From the NCBI GenBank assembly GCA_026387845.1, contig JAPLKX010000644.1, forward strand, positions 1 to 9,875: a stretch of 9,875 nucleotides of DNA, written 5' to 3'. The notes below the pieces were generated by a model, which saw nothing but the letters and a program-made list of their open reading frames with translations, was not told the origin of the DNA and searched no databases. The stretch is from Candidatus Hydrogenedentota bacterium (GTDB taxonomy: Bacteria > Hydrogenedentota > Hydrogenedentia > Hydrogenedentales > SLHB01). Made by a program: the position numbers and the translations under genes. How positions within the stretch are numbered: position 1 is the first letter of the stretch; every line of letters starts with the position of its first letter. Of the stretch, positions 5,199 through 9,875 are shown one piece after another.

Positions 5199-6352
5199 CC
5201 CTGCCGCTCCTTCCTGGCCGCGCCAACGATTTCCGCAAACGCCGCCACACGCGTCTCAAACTGCGCCGTCGGCGGCATATGCTGCTCCACCTCGAGCAGC
5301 AAAAGCGGAACTCCCGCCGCGTCAAACTCCGCTCGGAGCCCCGGGTACTCGAACGCCCACGGGTCGCAAAACTTCGTGAACAACAGCACCACCCCGTCCG
5401 CACCCGAGTCCCGCGACGTATTCAGCAGCCACTTCGCATAATTATGACCGGCCAGATGCTTCGACGCGCACGGCCGCCGGCCCAAGTACATCCGGGCAAG
5501 CGACTCGAGCGGGTCCCCCGCGTCCACACGCTCAACCGAAAACCCCCGCTCGCCCGTGCAAAGGTCATCCCCCACCACCACGCATTCCGCCTCCTCGATC
5601 ACCTCCAGCAGGTCCGGCTGCTGGCACGCCGCACCTGCCACAAACACGCGCGGCACGCTCGATGCCGGCCCGTTCGATTTCACCCGTGAAAGCTCACCCA
5701 CAAGTTGCCGCAGCAACTCGAGGTGCTCGTCCCTCGGCATCACGAACGACGCCAGCGCCACCGTTTGCACCGCGCTCGCCCCGATCAGCCCCGGATGCTC
5801 GCGCCGCATCGCGTAAAGCCGCCGCATCTCGGCACGGTGCGTCGAATACAAGTCGATGGCATCCACAATCGCTCCATCCGAAATCGGCCCCACCCTCGTT
5901 TCAAGCTGTCGCCGCGCCCGCGCCAGTTCCGACCGGTAAAAACGCACCGCATGCGGGCTTCCCACGTCCACCGGCGTCGACAGCGTGATCACGTCCATCC
6001 CCGGCAGGTTCAGTTTCCAGATGTCAGCCAGGTTCTGGATCGTGTCGCATGTGTGCGAAAACACCATCGTGTCCAGGAAGTCGAGTTGCCCCGACAACGC
6101 CAAATCCAGCACCGCGCGCGCAAGGCTGCACGCATACGCCTGGATCAAACCATCCGCTCGGTGCGTCGTGTCCGTCCAACCCAGCAGCCGGACCGGCGCC
6201 ATCCCCGCCGCGTGCAGCAACTCCTCCGGCGTGTACGTGCACATGTGGCCCGCCACCCGCCGGCCACCCGCCGCCATCCGGCGCGGCAACGCCAGCGGTT
6301 CCGCACAAACCGCCTCAAACGGCGCCAGGCCCTCAACACCGCTAAACGTCAT
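5195..6352 (-). CDS. 2-hydroxyacyl-CoA dehydratase subunit, HadC/HgdB type
   Basis: A 385-residue partner subunit from the same D-component family. It follows the HadC pattern: GHMCTYTPEELLHAAGM (35-51), YACSLARA (73-80), HTCDTIQNLADIW (100-112), a central YSTHRAEMR segment (169-177), and LFTKFCDPWAFEYPGLR (324-340) with VEQHMPPTAQFETRVAAF (355-372). C38, C102 and C329 are probable [4Fe-4S] ligands. The ATG at 6352 is chosen because GGGAGG lies five bases upstream and the family N-terminus follows. The frame remains open for 59 more codons upstream, but those would translate the nonamer array as an Asp-Gly-Ser-rich stretch and have no ribosome site. It is the first gene of a two-gene operon, divergent from marR. 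With the next gene it would make a heterodimer needing an ATP-driven ferredoxin-dependent activator encoded elsewhere. Dehydratase versus reductase is not decidable here. Confidence 0.9.
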   Translation of the reverse strand: MTFSGVEGLAPFEAVCAEPLALPRRMAAGGRRVAGHMCTYTPEELLHAAGMAPVRLLGWTDTTHRADGLIQAYACSLARAVLDLALSGQLDFLDTMVFSHTCDTIQNLADIWKLNLPGMDVITLSTPVDVGSPHAVRFYRSELARARRQLETRVGPISDGAIVDAIDLYSTHRAEMRRLYAMRREHPGLIGASAVQTVALASFVMPRDEHLELLRQLVGELSRVKSNGPASSVPRVFVAGAACQQPDLLEVIEEAECVVVGDDLCTGERGFSVERVDAGDPLESLARMYLGRRPCASKHLAGHNYAKWLLNTSRDSGADGVVLLFTKFCDPWAFEYPGLRAEFDAAGVPLLLLEVEQHMPPTAQFETRVAAFAEIVGAARKERQG

Positions 6353-6381
6353 GACATCCTCCCGTATGTACCCTAAAACCG

Positions 6382-6410
6382 ATACTACAAGTTCCCGCCC
6401 CACCATGCAA
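6382..6410 (-). promoter_or_regulatory. Candidate promoter of the dehydratase operon
   Basis: On the minus strand TTGCAT (6405-6410) and TAGTAT (6382-6387) are 17 bases apart, matching the consensus at three and four of six positions. A start near 6375 would leave a short leader containing the GGGAGG ribosome site. It lies between the nonamer array and the gene. Support is moderate at best. Confidence 0.35.
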
Positions 6411-6423
6411 ACATCGCCCCCGC

Positions 6424-6459
6424 CTGATCCGTCTGATCGGTCCGATCCGTCCGATCCGT
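6424..6459. repeat. Nonamer tandem array, unit CCGATCCGT
   Basis: Four 9-bp units, CTGATCCGT, CTGATCGGT, CCGATCCGT and CCGATCCGT, run without gaps between the divergent dehydratase and marR promoters. Unlike the other arrays its period is nine. GATC occurs once per unit, and each GATC is itself palindromic. Confidence 0.8.
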
Positions 6460-6496
6460 CCCACTCGTTTTTCCTCCAGCCTCCGGTCTTTTTTGC

Positions 6497-6526
6497 TTGA
6501 CTTCTAACAATATCATCCATTACAAT
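6497..6526 (+). promoter_or_regulatory. Promoter of the marR-aas operon
   Basis: TTGACT (6497-6502) and TACAAT (6521-6526), each five of six consensus matches, are 18 bases apart. A start near 6533 would fall at the Shine-Dalgarno sequence AGGAGG (6533-6538), leaving a very short leader before the ATG at 6549. It is the best promoter in the window. I found no clear MarR-type inverted repeat over it; AACAAT and TACAAT nearby form only a loose direct repeat. Confidence 0.6.
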
Positions 6527-6548
6527 CACGTAAGGAGGAATTCAACCC

Positions 6549-7016
6549 ATGTCGCTCGCCGCTGAACTCAACCTCGATATCCCCTTTTCCGACCTGCGCC
6601 ACGAAACCGTGCTCAACATCATCCACACCGCGAACACGCTCGCCGCGCTCGGCGCCCGGCTGTTCCGCGGGTTCGACCTTACCGAAGCGCAGTTCAACGT
6701 CCTGTTCTCGCTCAAACACAAGAACGTGAAGATTACCCAGTCGGACCTCGGCAAGCGGCTCGTGGTAACGCGCGCCAGCATCACATCCGTCCTCGACAAG
6801 CTGCAGGAGAAAGGCCTGATCGAGCGCGTCATCGTGCCCGGCAACCGCAGAATCCATCACGTCGAACTCACCGTAAAAGGCCGGCGCCTTATCGACAAAA
6901 TCGAGCCCCACTACCGCCAGGCGCTCCAAACCGTCATGAGCGGCCTCACCGAAGCCGAATGCCGCGAACTCATCAGCCTGCTCGAACGCGTCCGCACAAC
7001 AAGTCGCGCACAATAA
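6549..7016 (+). CDS. MarR-family transcriptional regulator
   Basis: A 155-residue dimeric winged-helix regulator. The N-terminal helices (about 15-45) and a C-terminal helix (about 132-150) would form the dimer interface. The DNA-binding part runs from ITQSDLGKRLVVTRASITSV (62-81), containing the recognition helix, through LQEKGLIERV (85-94) to the wing PGNRRIHHVELTVKG (97-111), a typical MarR signature. The ATG has AGGAGG ten bases upstream. The gene shares its upstream region with the divergent dehydratase operon and is followed after 18 bases by the acyltransferase fusion, so it is well placed to control both and itself. MarR proteins in other bacteria respond to aromatic or acyl-CoA ligands, including BadR for benzoyl-CoA genes and FabT for lipid synthesis. 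Which ligand is used here is unknown. Confidence 0.92.
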   Translation: MSLAAELNLDIPFSDLRHETVLNIIHTANTLAALGARLFRGFDLTEAQFNVLFSLKHKNVKITQSDLGKRLVVTRASITSVLDKLQEKGLIERVIVPGNRRIHHVELTVKGRRLIDKIEPHYRQALQTVMSGLTEAECRELISLLERVRTTSRAQ

Positions 7017-7034
7017 TCCAGGGAGGGACATCCA

Positions 7035-9875
7035 TTGAGTTCCAGTTTGACCAAACAATCCAAGAGCGGGTTTTGGGCGCTCATTGTCACCCAGTTCCAG
7101 GGGGCATTCAACGACAACCTGTTCAAGTTCCTCGTAATCTTTTTCCTCGTCGACCTGTTCGCCGGCCAGCTCGGCCCCGGCGGCCAGGAAGCCGCCACCC
7201 AGCAGATGGTCGCCATTGCCACCATCGTATTTGCCCTGCCGTTTATCATATTTCCGGGCCTTTTCGGCGGCCTTTCCGACCGGTACAGCAAGAAAACCAT
7301 CACGGTCTGGTCCAAATACATCGAGATTGTTGTGATGGCGCTCGGCGCCGTCGCCTTTTTCCTCGGCACCTACTGGGCCCTCTGGATTCTCCTGTTTTGC
7401 ATGGCCGCACAGAGCGCCTTCTTCAGCCCCTCGAAATACGGCATCCTCCCCGAAATCCTCCCCGAGAGCAGGCTCTCCTGGGGCAACGGCGTCCTTTCAC
7501 TGGGCACTATGCTCGCCATCATCGCCGGCGTCGGTGTCGCCGGGCCCCTCTACGACGGATTGGGGCCGCGCACCTACGTCGCCGGCATTCTGCTCGCGAT
7601 GCTCTCGATGCTCGGCACCGCCGCATCCTACGGCATCTCAAAACCGCCCGCAGCCGATCCCGCCCGCAAAATCTCCATCAATCCCTGGGCCGGGATGGGC
7701 CAGTATTTCCGCTTCATCTACCGCGACCGAATCCTCCTCATGAGCATGATCGGCTACTGCTACTTCTGGTTTGCCGGCGCGTTCCTCCAGGGAAACCTCC
7801 TCACCTATTCCAAAATAACGCTCGCACTCTCCAACACCCAGAACAGCATCCTTCAGGCGTGCCTCGCCGCCGGAATCGGCGTCGGAAGCCTCGCGGCCGG
7901 GTACATGTCCCGCGGCAAAATCGAGCTCGGGCTCGTACCACTCGGCCTGATCGGAATGACCGTCACCACCGCCCTGCTCTCCGTGCCCGATTTCTCGTTC
8001 CCGACCATCATCGTCATCCTCGTGTTCATGGGCGCGTCCGGCGGCATGTTCAACGTCCCCCTCTCCGCAATGGTGCAGTACCGAGCCCCCGCCATCGCTA
8101 AAGGCGGCGCAATGGCCACCGCAAACGTCCTCACCTTCCTCGCCATGCTCATCGCCGGCGCACTCCTCTGGGGGTTGAGTTTCCTGGGCGTAAAAGCGCG
8201 CCCCATCTTCCTCATGACGGGCCTGCTCACACTCGCCGTAAACCTCTACCTCATCTGGGGCCTCCGATACTTCCTCGTCCGTACCGTCATCTGGGCCGTC
8301 GGAAACGCCTTCTACAGGATCCGTACCGTTGGCGCCGATCAAATTCCGCCCACCGGCGGCGCTCTCCTGGTTTCAAACCACCTCTCCTTCCTCGACCCCG
8401 GCCTACTCACGTTCGCCATCGACCGGCCCATCTCATTCCTCATGTACCGTGGCTACTACGACAAACGGTGGATGTGGCTCATCAAAAAATTCGTCAATCT
8501 CATCCCCATCGCCGCAGACGATTCCCCCGCCGATCTCGCGGCCTCGCTCACCAAGGCCGGCGAGGCCGTCGAGCGGGGCGAAATCATTTGCGTGTTCGCC
8601 GAAGGCGGCATCTCCAGAACCGGCGAACTCCTCTCATTTCAAAAAGGCTACCAGCGCATCAACCGGCAGGCCCAGGCCCCCATCATCCCATGCCACATCG
8701 ACAACATGTGGGGAAGCGTGTTCAGCCACTCCGAGGGCCGGTTCTTCTTTAAGTGGCCGTCGTTTCTCCGCCGGGTCACCGTTCGAATCGGCGCGCCCAT
8801 GCCGCCGAACACCACGCCGTCCGCACTGCGTAATGCCGTGCAGGACCTCAGCACCGAAAGCCTCCTTGAACGGCGCTTCCCACACAAGCTCATCCACCGG
8901 GCTTTTATCAGTTATGCCCGCAGACATCCCCGCCAGCTCTGCATCGCCGACACCCGATCTGGGCCACTCAGCAGGTTCCGCACCCTCGCCGGCAGCATCA
9001 TCCTCGCTAAAAAGCTCAGGAAGCGCCTCGACAGCCAACCCATGGTCGGCCTGCTGGTGCCGCCATCCGTCGGCGGGGCCCTTGCAAACATCTCCCTGCA
9101 AATGATGGGCAGGACACCCGTCAACCTCAATTACACCGCAACCAACAAGACCATCGCCAGTTGCGCCCACCAATGCGCAATAACCCAATGCATCACCGCT
9201 AAAGCGTTCCTCGACCGCCTGCCCGTTGAAGTGCCCGGCGAACCCATCCTGCTCGAAGACATCATGAAGTCCATCCGGCCCATCGACAGAATCACCGGCA
9301 TGCTCTGGGCCCTGTTCGCGCCGCAACGCCTCATCGAATGGCGCGTCGGCAGCCCGTGGCGGAGGTCCGAGCAGGATCTCGCCTGCATCATCTTCTCCAG
9401 CGGCAGCGAGGGCGAGCCAAAAGGCGCCATGCTCACCCAGCGAAACGTCCTCGGAAACGTCACCCAGTTCATCCAGGTGTTCCCCCACAAACGAAACGAC
9501 ACCATGATGGCGTTTCTCCCGTTTTTCCACTCGTTCGGGTTCACCGCAACCCTCTGGGCGCCACTCATCTGCGGCGTCAACTCCGTGTTCCATCCGTCCC
9601 CGCTCGAAGCCAAGGCCATCGGCGAGCTTATCCGAAAGTACAAGGCCAAATACCTCATTGCCACCCCAACGTTCCTCCAGAGTTTCATCCGCAGGTGCAG
9701 CCGCGAAGAACTCCAGAGCCTCGAATTCGTCGTCACCGGCGCTGAAAAACTCACCGGCAGAATCCGCGACGCGTTCCGCGAAAAATTCGGCATCGAGCCA
9801 ATCGAAGGATACGGCACAACCGAATGCAGCCCCGTCGTGGCCGTCTGCATCCCCGATTTCAAGGCGCCCGGCATC
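7035..9875 (+). CDS. aas: LplT-PlsC-Aas fusion: lysophospholipid transporter, acyltransferase and acyl-ACP synthetase (partial)
   Basis: The frame is open from a TTG at 7035 to the window end, 947 codons, with the C-terminus missing. Residues 1 to about 415 are an MFS transporter opening with FQGAFNDNLFKFLVIFFLVD, typical of LplT. About 430-600 is a PlsC acyltransferase with HLSFLD (the HX4D site, H449 and D454) and FAEGGISRTG (E523). From about 616 is an AMP-forming ligase with SSGSEGEPKG (788-797), LPFFHSFGF and YGTTECSP (926-933), very like E. coli Aas. In E. coli, LplT brings 2-acyl-lysophospholipids across the inner membrane and Aas re-acylates them with acyl-ACP made by its ligase domain; here one chain would do all three. 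The TTG is supported by GGGAGGG seven bases upstream; an ATT-started overlapping frame gives an arginine/proline-rich shadow. It is co-transcribed with marR. The three-domain fusion is known in other bacteria. Confidence 0.93.
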   Translation, partial: MSSSLTKQSKSGFWALIVTQFQGAFNDNLFKFLVIFFLVDLFAGQLGPGGQEAATQQMVAIATIVFALPFIIFPGLFGGLSDRYSKKTITVWSKYIEIVVMALGAVAFFLGTYWALWILLFCMAAQSAFFSPSKYGILPEILPESRLSWGNGVLSLGTMLAIIAGVGVAGPLYDGLGPRTYVAGILLAMLSMLGTAASYGISKPPAADPARKISINPWAGMGQYFRFIYRDRILLMSMIGYCYFWFAGAFLQGNLLTYSKITLALSNTQNSILQACLAAGIGVGSLAAGYMSRGKIELGLVPLGLIGMTVTTALLSVPDFSFPTIIVILVFMGASGGMFNVPLSAMVQYRAPAIAKGGAMATANVLTFLAMLIAGALLWGLSFLGVKARPIFLMTGLLTLAVNLYLIWGLRYFLVRTVIWAVGNAFYRIRTVGADQIPPTGGALLVSNHLSFLDPGLLTFAIDRPISFLMYRGYYDKRWMWLIKKFVNLIPIAADDSPADLAASLTKAGEAVERGEIICVFAEGGISRTGELLSFQKGYQRINRQAQAPIIPCHIDNMWGSVFSHSEGRFFFKWPSFLRRVTVRIGAPMPPNTTPSALRNAVQDLSTESLLERRFPHKLIHRAFISYARRHPRQLCIADTRSGPLSRFRTLAGSIILAKKLRKRLDSQPMVGLLVPPSVGGALANISLQMMGRTPVNLNYTATNKTIASCAHQCAITQCITAKAFLDRLPVEVPGEPILLEDIMKSIRPIDRITGMLWALFAPQRLIEWRVGSPWRRSEQDLACIIFSSGSEGEPKGAMLTQRNVLGNVTQFIQVFPHKRNDTMMAFLPFFHSFGFTATLWAPLICGVNSVFHPSPLEAKAIGELIRKYKAKYLIATPTFLQSFIRRCSREELQSLEFVVTGAEKLTGRIRDAFREKFGIEPIEGYGTTECSPVVAVCIPDFKAPGI

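Noticed and set aside
1312..6459. CRISPR array
   Set aside because: Repeat units of 7-9 bp are directly adjacent, with no 30-40 bp unique spacers and no cas genes.
6353..6529. N-terminal extension of the HadC/HgdB-type subunit through an Asp-Gly-Ser repeat
   Set aside because: The extension translates the nonamer array and promoter region. The internal ATG at 6352 has a strong ribosome site and gives the usual family N-terminus.
6959..8101. Plus-strand frame of 380 codons over the marR end and the transporter
   Set aside because: Basic low-complexity product in a shifted frame. The overlapping frame from the TTG at 7035 encodes a clear MFS domain.
8634..9593. Minus-strand frame of 319 codons inside the acyltransferase gene
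   Set aside because: Acidic product without motifs, antisense to conserved PlsC and AMP-ligase motifs.

Overview
This is a GC-rich bacterial window holding seven protein genes (two cut by the window ends) and one tRNA. I cannot name the species. An oxygen-sensitive type of 2-hydroxyacyl-CoA dehydratase points to an anaerobe. A GH106-like glycosidase and a fused LplT-PlsC-Aas protein would fit a Planctomycetes/Verrucomicrobia/Kiritimatiellae-type genome, but that is inference. The + strand is C-rich through most of the window whichever strand carries the gene, so plus-strand genes favour C-ending codons and minus-strand genes favour G-ending codons. This is ordinary replication-strand skew, with the minus strand probably leading.

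Layout. (1) 1-1271, minus strand: N-terminal 423 codons of a GH106-like glycosyl hydrolase. (2) 1272-1533: divergent control region with a heptamer array and overlapping candidate promoters. (3) 1534-2733, plus: DEAD-box RNA helicase, followed by a 34-bp perfect palindrome with a T-tract that looks like its terminator. (4) 2791-2912: a good promoter and tRNA-Arg(CCU) with encoded CCA, flanked on both sides by palindromic arrays of related GTGCGAA heptamers. (5) 3094-3865, plus: an MqsR-type toxin gene and a directly abutting MqsA-like antitoxin gene, preceded by two perfect inverted repeats. The antitoxin has the expected four-cysteine zinc finger, but its DNA-binding half looks like an excisionase/MerR-type helix-turn-helix, not the Xre-type domain of classical MqsA. 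This module lacks the C-over-G skew of its surroundings, consistent with transfer next to the tRNA. (6) 3969-6352, minus: two overlapping genes for both subunits of a HadBC/HgdAB-type 2-hydroxyacyl-CoA dehydratase (or benzoyl-CoA-reductase-like enzyme). (7) 6353-6548: divergent promoter region with a nonamer array. (8) 6549-9875, plus: a MarR-family regulator and, 18 bp later, a lysophospholipid transporter/acyltransferase/acyl-ACP synthetase fusion that runs off the window.

How the genes may work together. The dehydratase operon and the marR-aas operon share one intergenic region, so the MarR protein could control both. The toxin-antitoxin pair is probably self-regulated through the inverted repeats in front of mqsR. 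Almost every gap between transcription units carries a 7- or 9-bp tandem array whose unit differs from place to place. These arrays, together with the domain-swapped antitoxin, are the most unusual things in the window.
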